Translations under genes and position numbers: made by a program
The notes under the pieces: model-generated
What the model was told of the DNA's origin: nothing
What the model saw: the letters and a program-made list of their open reading frames with translations, nothing else
Databases searched by the model: none
In this document: positions 23,976 through 37,400 of the stretch, one piece after another
How the letters are laid out: each line of letters starts with the position of its first letter
Position numbering within the stretch: the stretch's first letter is position 1
NCBI RefSeq assembly: GCF_963576615.1
Contig: NC_088717.1
Coordinates: 19,516,108-19,580,107 of the forward strand
Direction of reading: 5' to 3'
Source: Watersipora subatra
Taxonomy: Eukaryota > Bryozoa > Gymnolaemata > Cheilostomatida > Watersiporidae
DNA: 64,000 nt

Positions 23976-25455
23976 AATACGTCATCAACCTGGAACACTG
24001 CAGAAGTTGTATTTGTTCAATATTCAGCTCCGCGTCTATTTGCATTTTTCAACACTTTGTTATCGCGAGACACTGAGAGGCATATTTGTTTGTATCATTA
24101 TTGGTTATCAAAACTATTCTTTTTATTTGGCCTTTGTACCAGTAATAACATCAATTGTTTTTGTAAGGAATAGTGTGATACTGTTATTACCAAAATAGAG
24201 ATCAAAATATAATTTAACTCGTACTTACGGGAACTATGAACTCTTTTTCTCTTTACCACACACGCTGTCTCCGTATGAAATATTACTAGCGACTAGCACA
24301 ACTCTCTTTGACTAGATTTAAATTGATTCTTTCAAAAGACCATCATATGCATGTATAAGCAGGCAATCATATCATAGGTCATATCATTGCAATCAGCAGG
24401 TTATTCTGCTGTACATCAGTCAACCCTCATGTGCAAACTCACAAAAGTGTGTGTGCAATTACCGACATAAAGGGCATATGATACAAACTTAAATGTTATG
24501 CTCAATCAATGGTTTTGTCTTCCTTGGCCGATGTGAAGCATTACGGTGTGTAGATTGAGCTACAAGTGCCCAGCGTTGTGTTTATGTGCTATATGAAGCC
24601 AGTGCAAATAGAATTAAATCTTTTTGTTAAGGTTATATATGTTGGTCGTATCAAAAATTAAAGAAAGCTTTTCATGACGAATCTTAAGCTTTTCAACATG
24701 CATATTTTAGGAAGCGCACATTTGGATACGTCATGTAGAGCTCGATGCACCTAGTGGTAATTGTACAGCGACCTTGAGTCTTGTTTGTTGAGTGTAAGGG
24801 AAGAATGAATCATATGGTAGAGTTTGGTTTGCCCTGATTCATCAAGGTTAGTCTATACCTAATTTAATATTTTATCTGTTTTGGCCTTTTTCAGCTGGCA
24901 GACAGTACAGTCAAATCTTTAATGTTTATGGTAATGTAATTAAAACACTATTATAATACTTAGAAAACTTTTGATGTTTTATTCACGGTCTCTAATTAAA
25001 GCTTTATCTAATAAAATTTGACAATGAATAGAGATATCTTAAAAACTCAACTTATGTTCTCATTAACAGATAAATTTTGTATATATAACATATGCCTTTT
25101 AACACAATTCACTTTTATGCATTCAGGTTTGTTTGTATATTTAGCTTGAAGTCAGCAAGGCTAACAAACTTATAGTGCTAGAAAATGTGGAGTACCTAAA
25201 CATGACAGTTGTTATTGGAAAGAATATTGTGTCCGAAACTTCAGCATACGATAAGTAGAAGATTTTAGTTTTAGGCTCAACTAGCAAAAACCTCGTGTTT
25301 GTGTCTTTTAAACGTACCCACCAATTACAAGAGATTTTTGTTCAGCTGCAACCCAAAGATGTAGGCTTTGTAAGTAAACAAAAAGTAGCTGAACTTTTCT
25401 ATTAGTAGTGGCACTGCTATAAGATATAACTCAATTGCGCTACATCCCATTCTAG
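23976..25455. other. Upstream region of the large coiled-coil gene
   Basis: AT-rich. The first recognised coding exon starts with an ATG directly after a plausible acceptor (CATCCCATTCTAG), so one or more 5' UTR exons probably lie here. One candidate acceptor is the TTTTTCAG near 24895. I cannot define a promoter. Confidence 0.4.
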
Positions 25456-28400
25456 ATGAGACGCAAAGACAGAAATGTTAATGCTAAGACAAGCGAATCA
25501 CACAGCGAGAGCTCACAGGCATCTCAGTCAGGAGATGAAACGTCAGCAGATGCCACTCTGGCTGAGGAATCGGCAGTAACCAGTTCTGACTACAATGCTA
25601 GTCGCAAGTCATCGACATCTAATGACAGGAGGCAGCGAGATGCTGAGTCATCTGACCAAAGCAAGCCAGAAAAGGCTGATTACAGCAAATTCACTGATCT
25701 TCTGTCTGACTCGGTAAGCTAATTACAGACATACCATCACCAATATTAAAAGCTACTTTTGTTACATAAATGGTGATCTTTACTGTAATAAGAGATGTGT
25801 TTGTCACTATGTGTGGCACACGAACTTATTTTTGATGTTTTATCCTTATATACTTACATATAATTACTCTTATATATATTTTGCATATTGTGTCTGTCTT
25901 TCTTACGTGTCTTATTGCTAATACTTAGTTAGTTAGGCAGTAACTAAGCCAACATGTTGGCCACTATATTAATCATTATTCTTATACGGTTTCCTACCCG
26001 GTTCTATTATACAGTCAGGGGAAAATATATGTATATGTAGGGAGCGCTCTCGCTAGGAGAGCAGATTAGTCGCAGCTACACGACTAATGGAAGTTCCTTC
26101 GGAATAAAACGAACGAAAAACCAAACTCACTTTTCTTACAATTTATGCAACATTTATTATAATCTAGATTGTGCCTGAGTAAAGGCCAGATACAGTAAAT
26201 CTTTTACACATGCTTTGAAGTTTAGGAAAAATGATTCCCTTCAGCGGAAGTCGAACTTGAGACGTTTGACTTTCTAGAGCGACACTCTACTGTTTCCCAA
26301 ATCCATCACTTTTAACAATTGTGCAGTTTGTTATTACACCTCATGAACTCTGACGGTTCACCGGACTGCCAGATACTAGTATATATTATTAGCTAATTTC
26401 TTTCCCTACTTTGCTGACAAAATTTAGTTAAAAAACAGTAACTTATACATCATTGGCTGGTTTATCACCAATGCTTAGCTAAGAAGGAACCAAAATCTCC
26501 ATGAAAAAAATTTCCAAATTCAAAAAACAATACTAAAGTTTTATTTAGTACAAATTGAATACTTAATGCTTAAAGTTTAATTGAGGTGCTTGCACAGATT
26601 TGTTTGTGTCCAAGACTGTTCCATGAATGAATCTATACTACTCTGGGCTATGAACTTTCAACCCTCAACCATACCTAATTTACCCCCAGCCATCATCATT
26701 TCACTCTCAATCATGTCCATTTCAACCTAAACTGCACCAATTCCATCTTCCCTATTCATACCATCCTTGTCTACATTTATTCTATACTCAACCAGGTTGA
26801 TTTTATTCTTAATCCCATTTTACCATAGATATAGTAAACCCTAGATTGGCGAATAGCTATCATTACAATGGAGCAAAAGTGAGGCCTATAATTGGCTGTT
26901 GTTTTCACGACGTTATGTCGTAGTGATGTGCATCACAGCATCAAAGCCTTCAATTGAGCAATAAGTTTAGTAGTGGAAGCACGCTTGGCATGCTAGTTTT
27001 TAAGTCATAAACATAACAATAAGACCAAATTCTTAGTGAAATGTCATCAGAAGAGACCACAACACCCCAGGTATATCCTGAATTGCCCATAACAAAACAG
27101 AACTTCAACTCAAAACAAGAAGTTCTCAACAATATCATAAGCTATCTATGCCGATTAAAGACACCAAGCTGAAAGCTGCTAGTGGAAAATAATAGGAAAA
27201 TCATCATCATTTCGTCATTGGTTTTGAGTCAGCAGCCAAATCTGTACATGGCATTGCTCAATATCTTTTCAGCAACTACCCTTACATCAACTATTTCCTA
27301 ACCTTAAAGATCAACCAGGATCACATCGAGATTCTGTTTTCAACAATACGATCTAAGGGTGGCTATAACAATAACCCGGATGTGCAGTGCTTTAGATCTG
27401 CACTTCGAGCACTGTTCATAAAAGCAGATATCACACCGTGTCCCAATGTTAACTGTATTGATCTGGATGTGAGCAGGGCTGAAAAAACTGGCCAACTCCT
27501 GCTACATTCTCTGGCTAGAAAGAAAAAGAAAGAAGAGACAAAAGCTGAGGAAGGTGAAGATGAGGAGTTCGGTGATGAGGATTTTTTTCTAACTCAAATG
27601 TGATGAATGTATTAAGTTCTTGACCGATGTCGAAGTAGTGGGAAGTAGAAATAGTGATGACATAACCCTAATCTCAGTTAAAAACAGAGGAGGATTGGTG
27701 ACCAGATTGATAGGCCGAATATGTTTTGCTGCAGAAAAGTGCCTACGTTCACACATGGAGAGCTGTGGTATCACACAGAGAGCTTTTAAACAAGTAACAT
27801 CACAGACAGTAACATATATGTCTTATTGCATAACGTCCATCAAGGTTTTACATGTACAGTGCATGCCAACAGTCCACTCAAAACTATAGTAAATCGCTAT
27901 ACTAAAATTAGAATACACTATGTCGCTTCAAAGCAGGAATCTAGTTCAACCAACCTTAGACAAAAACTATCTCGTCTAGTTATTTTCAGTCATGTCTAAT
28001 GGGTGTTTAATACAGTGGTCCAGCGTAACTGCTTCTAAATATCATTTGATTCATTAGTTCATTATTAGTTTAATTTCTATTTGGTCACTCTTTGTATTAT
28101 CAATGATATAGAAACTTCTAAATCATTGGTATTATCCATTACCATGTGTTTAAGATTCTTGCCTTTCTCATCCAAAGTCATTACAGTCATACTTCGACTT
28201 ACGAGCTTAATGCGTTCAGGGACTGAGCTCGTATGTCAATTTATTCGCATGTTGGTGCAATTTATTTATATATAGAACAATTAAATATATATTGATTGTT
28301 TTCCATACTCTGAAAATGCAAATAAAACACTCAAAACAATATAGCCTATTGTAACAGAAAGAACATGTTGGTTATTGTCCTAACTTACCACATGCTTTCA

Positions 28401-31400
28401 AAAAGCAACAAATAAAAATAATGCAAGGAAATGTGACTAATTAAAATGTAAAATTAAATACATACAATAGCAGCTAACGCTAGCATTTGCCAGAGAGGGA
28501 GAGATAAGTTATCCTTCATTACAACAGTTGACTTTGATAAATTTAGATTTTATCCAAGTCTTAAAAGACAAACTTAAAAGCAAACCTAAAAGCAAACTTT
28601 AATCTTTAACTTAACGTAATTAAAATTTCTTCGGCGTTCATAGTTTTAAGTTTCTCGCTTGTTAGCTAATTTTTCTTTTGTTTCGCTCTCAGGACCAACC
28701 GGCCGTCTTAAGATAAACCTATCTAAGGACGTTTGCCTTTGTCGCCCTTTCAACATGTTGTGATCAGGACGAACACAGGTGTCGTCACAAAAGGTTAATG
28801 CCTGACCACTAGCCAACTTGTCCGAATGTCTATTTTTTATAGTCTTGATAGATAGCACCAGCCTTTTTACGTAGCATCGTTTCAGTTACGCAGTCACCGG
28901 CCATTTGTTTGTCTTTTATCCAAAGCCTGAGCAGTCTCTCCATCAGTGTTCGTGAAGATCGCTGCATCGTTTAAAAGCTATGGTTAGTCCTTTTGCAGAC
29001 TAAATGCCTTGAATATAATCCTTGTTTGATAATTGTGAATGCATTTCTGTCATATTGCTGAGCTAGCTCAATCACGCATACATCTTTTGCATATTTTTCA
29101 ATAATTTTCCGTGTAATATCAATTGTTATCATTCGCTTTTTCTTTGCATTACCTATCCTTTTACTGGCAAACTTTTGGTCTACGCACGGTACTTTTAATT
29201 CACATAATTCTGCACTGAAAATCGCGCACAAAAAACATGGTACAAAAGTATAATCTGAGCAGTTGAAAAATACAGAGTGACGCTGTTTTCATAAAACACC
29301 TCCGACATACTTGGCAACTGACTCATGTGCTCGTTTCTCAAACATGGCTCGTATGTTAGTGCTAAAACTTGCTTAAAAGCTGGCTCGTACATCAGGTTTT
29401 TTGTACGTTAGGGCACTCGTAAGTTGAAGTATTACTGCATATAAGTTTTACATATTTTCAATAAAATATGCAGTCTCAGATGCACAAACTATGGAAAAAT
29501 TGAGCGGTTTTTAGTGCTAAGTCAATAGGAGTTAATAGATCAGCTGATCCGCTTTGCACATCACCATGACGTTGCGTCATGCTAATTATAGGCCTCACTT
29601 GTTTTGATTATTCGCATATCTAGGGTTTACTATATCTATGAATTTTACCTTCAACGATAGCCATTTTACGTTCAACGATAGCCATGTTACGTTCAACGAT
29701 AGCCATTTTACGTTCAACGATAGCCATTTTACGTTCAACTAATCTTGCACTCATGGCACTCAACTAGGTAATAGGTTATTAGTACGCTGCTAGTACGCTG
29801 GTAGTACATGCTATGTCTGCTTTAAGCCCCACACAATGATCATTATTGTTGTTTTTACAGGTGCTCGATATCAACAGTAATTATGATTATCCCAAGAAAC
29901 TCGTCAAGGACTATAAATTGGATTTGTGAGTTGCTATAGTGAGTGCAAGAGCTTTGCTAACTGTCTATTACCTCTTTTTCTTCGCTTCATGTTTTGAGAT
30001 ACATATTGATTTTTGCTTCAACCTGTTTTAACACCTGCGCAATCCTCTCATATCAGTCTCTCAATATCTTACAAGTTGAATGATAGTGTAATTCATTCAG
30101 TTACCATTCTTTATAATTAAAACTAAAACAGGCAGGATTATTCAAAGTAGTTTTCCTTTATTGTCAGAAATAATAATGTGTAGTATGGAGATGTTAAAGC
30201 CTTTTATTATGCTACAATAGCAGTTGTTTTAAATGTTGTAATTTTTATACAAATACAAAACTTTGCATAAGCAATTAATGATATGGCTAAAATGTTGGCC
30301 AATATGGGGCTCGAACCCATGACATTCAGCTTATTAGACTGACGCTCTAACCAACTGAGCTAATCGGCCGCACTGGTATATAATAAAAGCCTCAGAGTAT
30401 ATCATAAAATCTTTATTCCCTAAGCTTTGTGATAGCAATGATATACAGCTCTGTATATCATTGGTGCTGGAAATATCATCAGGGGCTGTATATCATTGGT
30501 GATAGCGAAAGTAAACAGTTTGACAGAAAGTTCAAAGGGTGAGCTAAGAAAACACAACACTAGGAATATACCAAAGCCATAGATATATAAACCTTTTATA
30601 TATCTACGACCAAAGCTTTATAAGAATGCGACCTAAATAACAAGTTAGTTTTTATTAGGCTAGACAAGATTAAAGTCCCCCAAAGAAAATATGTTTTGTT
30701 TAACAAGCAGCAAGCCTTATGAGTCAGAATATAAAATCTCCTGACATGTTATTTTACAGAGCTGCTGAGCTGCAGACCAAGCTCGATGAGGTACGGGTGC
30801 AGTATGATGTGCTCAACTATAAACTTTCCAAGGTGCACTCAGGCTACAGTTTATTGCAAGGCTACTAATTGAGAAATAGCCCATACACCAGGCTATAGTA
30901 GGCCTTACAGCTATTACTACCATTACTACCTAAACAATAGTGTATTCACCTGTCCTCAGGCTATATTAGACTGAAGACATCATTACTTAGTCTATGCTAA
31001 TGGACCTTTTTTATTGCAAAGCCAATACGTAAACAAGAGTGCATACGGTAGTCCTCAGGCTATATTACAATGAGGATATCAAGACTTAGTCTACGTATAA
31101 TCGACCATTTCTCGTATTGCAGGTTACTATATGAACAGCAGCACATGCATCGGGCTATCTGTCATATACAATAGACTATGCTGAAACAGCTAGCAATTCA
31201 CATTGCAATGTCATATTATTATTTTTATTTATGGCTTTGTAATATCGTGATACTTTGAGCCCATGTCAACCACTTGTCAACCCATGTCAATAACTACATG
31301 AACTTTTTAAAAATTAACTAAAACTTCTAGTTTTATTTTTAAAATTTTATCCAGTAATAACTACTTTAATGCTTCCAGAATTCTCTCTAACATATAGTCC

Positions 31401-34400
31401 AGTTATTCAGTCAAATTTGCAACTGCTTGTCCTTCACAGAGCAAGACCACTTGCGTTAACTTGGAGCGAGAGAATAAACGGTTGAGAAAGCAACTCCAAT
31501 TGCAGAACGAGTATGAAGTGAAAACCGGTCAAGTTTTGTTAAAGCATGCAACGGATCTGAATGAAATCAGAGCTAGATACAGGGACACGAAAGCTGAGTT
31601 GGAGAAGGTATTCTGATATTACATTCAGCCTAAAAGTTGACTAGTCAGAAAGAGTGTATTACTCAAATGTCTCTCAAAGAGACCATTTACCTGAAATCCG
31701 TTTTAATATGGGCCTATGTACAAAACGGCAATTTATCTGACCAATAATTATATTCATTTCAAAACTGGAAAAATGAAAATTTAAATTTCTTGACTCAGTA
31801 CTTTTTTTCAACACTATGAATGTCGATCATGAAAACTGTACCTTTCAACTTTGTGCAGAAAATGCTGCAAGTATTCTGTCATTCAGACTATGTGTCCTCA
31901 TTCGGCAGTAAAAGTAGCAGTGAATCTGATGATTCAGATGGTAGCTGTGATTTCTATTGTAGCTAATGTTTCTAGGAAAAGTAAAGTGAATAGAAATATT
32001 TCTCACCAAATTTTCAATTTTGTTTTATCAAATCTTTAAAAAAATTACTAATATCATTACCACTATTTACGCTTGTCAAAACTCGGCCATCTTGTAGGAA
32101 AATGAACACGATTTTTATTTTGTAGCATTTGAATCAATACTTTTCAAATTATTGTAGAAAATCTAAGACTGTTTCCAAATTAGCAAGCTTTAAAAAATTA
32201 ATTACGTCCTAGCTAAACACTGTGAACGTCGAATATTTTACGGTTTCATACGCATATTTTACATTTGTTGTAATATTTGTTGAGGTGACTCTGAGCAAAG
32301 AAAAAACTTATTTTGAGTTTTTTAAAGCTTGTTAGTACTGACATAATATGTAGACAATAAAATAATACATATATTATTATATTGTAAGCAGTATAATATT
32401 GTTGTCATAGTATTGTTGTATAAGTCAGTTTGTTTTTCCGGCCTCTAGATAAAAATGGGCACAAAGCCCGTAATCAGCTGGAGACCAAAGAAGCAAAAGA
32501 GCCCGAAAAAGAAAACAATGGAAAATTCGGCTTCCGCCAAGTCGGAGCAAGTAAGTACTGAAATATGTGGTTTGTTGCTAAATTGTACAGTAACGGTAAC
32601 ACCTGACAGAATTTTAGAGCAAATAAACTATCGTGGTTATGCAGTAACTGATGACAGGGTTCCAGAGCAAGTATGTAGCTATTGAGGTTATTCAGTAATT
32701 GATGACAGGGTTGCAGAGCGAGTAGCTATTGAGGTTATACAGTAACTGATGTCAGGGTTGCAGAGCAAGTAGCTATTGAGGTTATACAGTAACTGATGTC
32801 AGGGTTGCAGAGCAAGTAGCTATTGAGGTTATACAGTAACTGATGTCAGGGTTGCAGAGCAAGTAGCTATTGAGGTTATACAGTAATTGATGACAGGGTT
32901 GCAGAGCAAGTAGCTATTGAGGTTATACAGTAATTGATGACAGGGTTGCAGAGCAAGTAGCTATTGAGGTTATACAGTAATTGATGACAGGGTTGCAGAG
33001 CAAGTAGCTATTGAGGTTATACAGTAACTGATGTCAGGGTTGCAGAGCGAGTAGCTATTGGGGTTATACAGTAACTGATAGCAGGGTTGCGGAGCGAGTA
33101 ACTATTGGGACTATACAGTAACCTCTGGCAGGGCTGCAGAGCGAGTAACTGTTGGGACTATACAGTAACTGATGACAGACATGCACAATGAAATTTTTTG
33201 AGTCTGTACTGTAGAAACACGCAGCATAGCCCCAAATATGCTTTTATTGTACAGTAAATACTTGAAAATAAACAGTACAATGTTTATTCCTTGCCGTCAC
33301 TCGTAATCTGCTACTGTTTAGTAATAGCTGCTACCTGACGCAATGCTTCCTCGAACAGTTGCCACTTATACAATTTAGCTTTGAGGTACCTGTAGTTTGC
33401 TTACATACTAATTAATTGTTTAAACAATGCATAAGAATTCATCTTTAAGAATTAAAATTATATTCAAATTTATAAATAAATATGTTAAAATCTATTATAG
33501 TTAAGTTTACAGAAATCTGATTAATGTGTAAAAATCAATAAATAGTAGCAGGTTGTTTGACCCCATGTGTTAAATAGGCAGTCTAAATCTATGTAGCAGT
33601 CTAAATCTATGCAGTAGTCTAAATCTATATAGCAGTCTAAATCTATGTAGCAGTCTAAACCTATGTAGCAGTCTAAATCTATATAGCAGTCTAAATCTAT
33701 GTAACAGTCTAAATATATGCAGCAGTCTAAATCTATGTAGCAGTCTAAATCTATGTAGCAGTCTAAATCTATGTAGCAGTCTAAATCTATTTAGGACTCT
33801 AAATCTATGTAGCAGTCTAAATTTATATAGCGGTCTAAATCTATGTAGCAGTCTAAATCTATGTAACATTTATACTTTTATAACAAATAGTAAGCTTCCA
33901 TTTTGGTCCAGTAAGCTAGTGTACATCTATGACAAAGATACAGGGCTATACCTATAGCAAAGACACCCTTACATCTATGACAAAGATACAGGGTTACATC
34001 TATGACAAAAAGACACGCTTACATCTATGACAAAAATACAAGGTTACATCCATGACAAAGAGACATGCTTACATCTGTGACAAAGACACTGACCTACATC
34101 TATGTATTTTAAATAGATGTCTATATTAGATATTGTTATATTATCGATGTGCCATGTTTTGCAGGATTCATTAGGAGATGACTTGAATGCAGATGTGCAA
34201 ATAAATAACAGTACGTATTGAATATAATACAAGGGTTGCATTTAGTAGCTTGTCATTGCAGATTAGTAGGACATCTCAGACGACCAAATGGGAAACTGTA
34301 ATTCTTGTTCATTTTGTTGCAGATCGCCGAAGTTCTACCATGTTGCATCCTATCAGGAGGCCATCTAGAAGTAGAACAAAACATGCCCGGACTCGGAGGG

Positions 34401-37400
34401 GCAGAAGTAAGGGAACACAATTTGCACCGAGTCACCATCTTAACTCTAACAGAAGAGAGCTGCATAAGGATCCTATTGTTATTCTTCATGCCCCGATCAT
34501 TGGACGAAAGTCAACAAAAAGGTCAAGAAGTGAAGGTCATTTGAACCGGAGAGAACGCTCTTTGAATCGAAGGCAGCTAGCATTGCCTACAAACAAAGTG
34601 AATTCTTATAGAACTGTCAGGGATTGGCAGAGGTACAACACTGTTAGTCCTAAAAAGCACTCGAAAAGTAAAAATAGACACGCCAGTTATCACAAAAAGT
34701 CTCTACCTGTTCGCCCCAAGCATTCACCAGTTTGGAAAAAGTCTCCGGTCCTTCTTCGAAGACATTCTCCTAATATTTTAAGACAAGGGAGAAAAAGGTT
34801 TCAGCCCTTACGTTATCAAAGTTTTTCAGTTCCCCGCCAAAGCAAGTCAGTCCCTACCAGAGGTCAAAGTCGACGCAAAGCGGTTCAACGTCACCGATCG
34901 CTCTACAGCAAACGACCCAACAAGTCCACAAACAACTTGGGATTGAGCAATGAAAACAACCATGCAATTCAATTGTTGAACAGTATGCTGGAAGGAGTGC
35001 ATTTCAATTCCAAAAAGAAACTTTTCTTGCCTGGAAAATTATCCGACACCACTGGTCAACGACATATCTCAATTTTACCCTCAGTTGATCCACCAGTCGC
35101 GACTTTGAGCAATCTAGGCATTGCTTCGACTGCAGCAGTTTCAGAGCACCCTCTCAAAGCCAAAGCTTCTCGAGAAAGCGTGAACACGAAACGATACGTT
35201 CGTATGATTCATGCTAAGCTTGACGATTTAAACAGCAGAAAAAAGCTTAACAAAAATGAAGTATACATTAAAGATCAATACAAAAAACTTCTACTTTCAA
35301 ATGTACGCCAGACAGGCCATTTCCTGCCGTATAAACAGAAGCCCCTAAACCAAAATAACAACGCTGATGACCCCGAACATATCAGCGACAGGGATGATCT
35401 GAGTGACCAATCTAAATCTGCAACTCAGCTAGAAAATCCTCAAGAAACGCTGTCGAATGTTGGATTAGCAGCATTTTCTTCAGCAATGGAAGACGCTAAA
35501 GAACAACTGGAGACAAACGACAACGACAATGCAGCATCGGCAGTTTTCCGTCCAGTCTTTGATAACGTGAATGTGAGTGTAGCTTTGTTTGTGATTGCAA
35601 TATGAACTCATATGATACTACCCAATCTACTTGTGACACAATTGAAATTCTTATAAAATCTTTTCGTAACGAATGAGCGGTTGTTGTAAGTACGTGTACG
35701 TTTAAAATAAATTGAATGAATAATGCAGTCCAATTTTTCTCTACCAGACCAATGCATCCTATGGTGACCTCCATCCCGAGGTCTCACGCCTGCAGCACTT
35801 GCTGAATCATAAGGAGATTCATCATCATGAATTTCTCTCCGCTTTCACAGGTACAAATCCTGAATATCTTTGCCTTCCGGAATATCTTTTTCCTCTGGAA
35901 TATCTTTTTCTTCTGAAAAATCTTTTTCCTCTGAAATATCTTTTTCTTCTGGAAAAATCTAACATGTCTGATAATCGATTAATTACTATTTATTGATGTT
36001 TCTAAAGATAAGGAGTTGTTCCCACTTTATTGTGAATCTGGATGAGATTATACTGTTACAAGTCTTCTTCATGAAGTGAATTTAGGAATAATTAACAGAA
36101 TAATGAATTTAGTTCAAAATTTTGAGTCTAAACTTTTAGTTATTGGACTGTTTGTTAGGCAGTAAACAAATCTAATTATTAAAGCCTCTTCTTGGTGTCA
36201 GAATTAAATGCAATGTGATTAATAAACTCGCTGAGAAGATGGGCAAGTTAAACGGAACGCGATTGAAGCTGAGTTGAACTTTGAAGTAGTTGCAAGCTGC
36301 AATCAGTTAAAACAGCTTCTCCAGTTTTTTTCAAAGACTGCAACACTTGCACCTTTTACTCAGTTATATCCAGCATCATGTTTGTATAACAGCACTACAT
36401 CCTCCACTGAATCTATATTATATTAAACATATATATCATTATTGAAAAGGTAAGAAATCATTGTTCCTCCGTGTAGTGATGAAAATAGATAAATCCAATA
36501 TTAGTTTGTCAAGACTGTTGTTTAGATGCGTTAGTAGCAAAGGAAGCAGCAGTGGACTTGGCAGAGGAGCAGCAGGATACAATCCACATGTTGGATAGAG
36601 AGATGAGCAAAATGAGAGATGAGTATGAAGACATCATTCACATAAAAGTATGTTATAGCAAGGAAGCAACTGGCATTGTAAGGTTAGCAGTTGGTAGAAA
36701 AAGGTTAATAGTCGATAGACTAAGGTTAGTAGCTGGTAGAGTAAGGTTAGTAGTCGGTAGACTAAGGTTAGTAGCTGGTAGAGTAAGGTTAGTAGTCGGT
36801 AGAGTAAGGTTAGTAGTTGGTAGAGTAAGGTTAGTAGTCGGTAGATTAAGGTTAGTAGTCGGTAGAGTAAGGTTAGTAGTTGATAGAGAAAGGTTATTAT
36901 TCGGTAGATTAAGGTTGGTAGTCGGTAGACTAAGGTTAGTAGTCGGTAGATTAAGGTTAGTAGTCAGTAGAGTAAAGTTAGTAGTCGGTAGATTAAGGTT
37001 GGTAGTCGGTAGACTAAGGTTAGTAGTCGGTAGAGAAAGGTTAGTAGTTGGTAGAGTAAGGTTAGTAGTCGGTAGAGTAAAGTTAGTAGCTGGTAGAGAA
37101 AGGTTAGTAGTTGATAGAGAAAGGTTATTATTCGGTAGAGTAAGGTTAGTAGTCGGTAGAGTAAAGTTAGTAGTCGGTAGAGAAAGGTTAGTAGTTGATA
37201 GAGAAAGGTTATTATTCGGTAGAGTAAGGTTATTATTCGGTAGATTAAGGTTAGTAGTCGGTAGAGTAAAGTTAGTAGTCGGTAGAGAAAGGTTAGTAGT
37301 TGATAGAGAAAGGTTATTATTCGGTAGATTAAGGTTAGTAGTCGGTAGAGTAAGGTTAGTAGTCGGTAGAGTATGGTTATTATTTGGTAGATTAAGGATA

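Larger units (their letters stand above)
26824..29640 (+). mobile_element. P-element-like DNA transposon relic
   Basis: The ends are inverted repeats: CATAGATATAGTAAACCCTA on the left and its exact complement on the right (ending TTTACTATATCTATG). Internal inverted motifs GAGGCCTATAATT and AATTATAGGCCTC follow. The flanks CATTTTAC (26816-26823) and AATTTTAC (29641-29648) match at 7 of 8 bases, as expected for the 8-bp duplication of P elements. A P/THAP9-type transposase C-terminus lies inside. A Tigger copy (28184-29437) is inserted into it. The whole structure lies in intron 1 of the large gene. Confidence 0.82.

Noticed and set aside
33570-33869. 99-codon minus frame of HRFRLL repeats
   Set aside because: Generated by an 18-bp minisatellite inside an intron.
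34044-34544. Short frames on both strands around exons 6 and 7
   Set aside because: Shadows of the basic exon 7; the phase-consistent splice model explains the coding signal.
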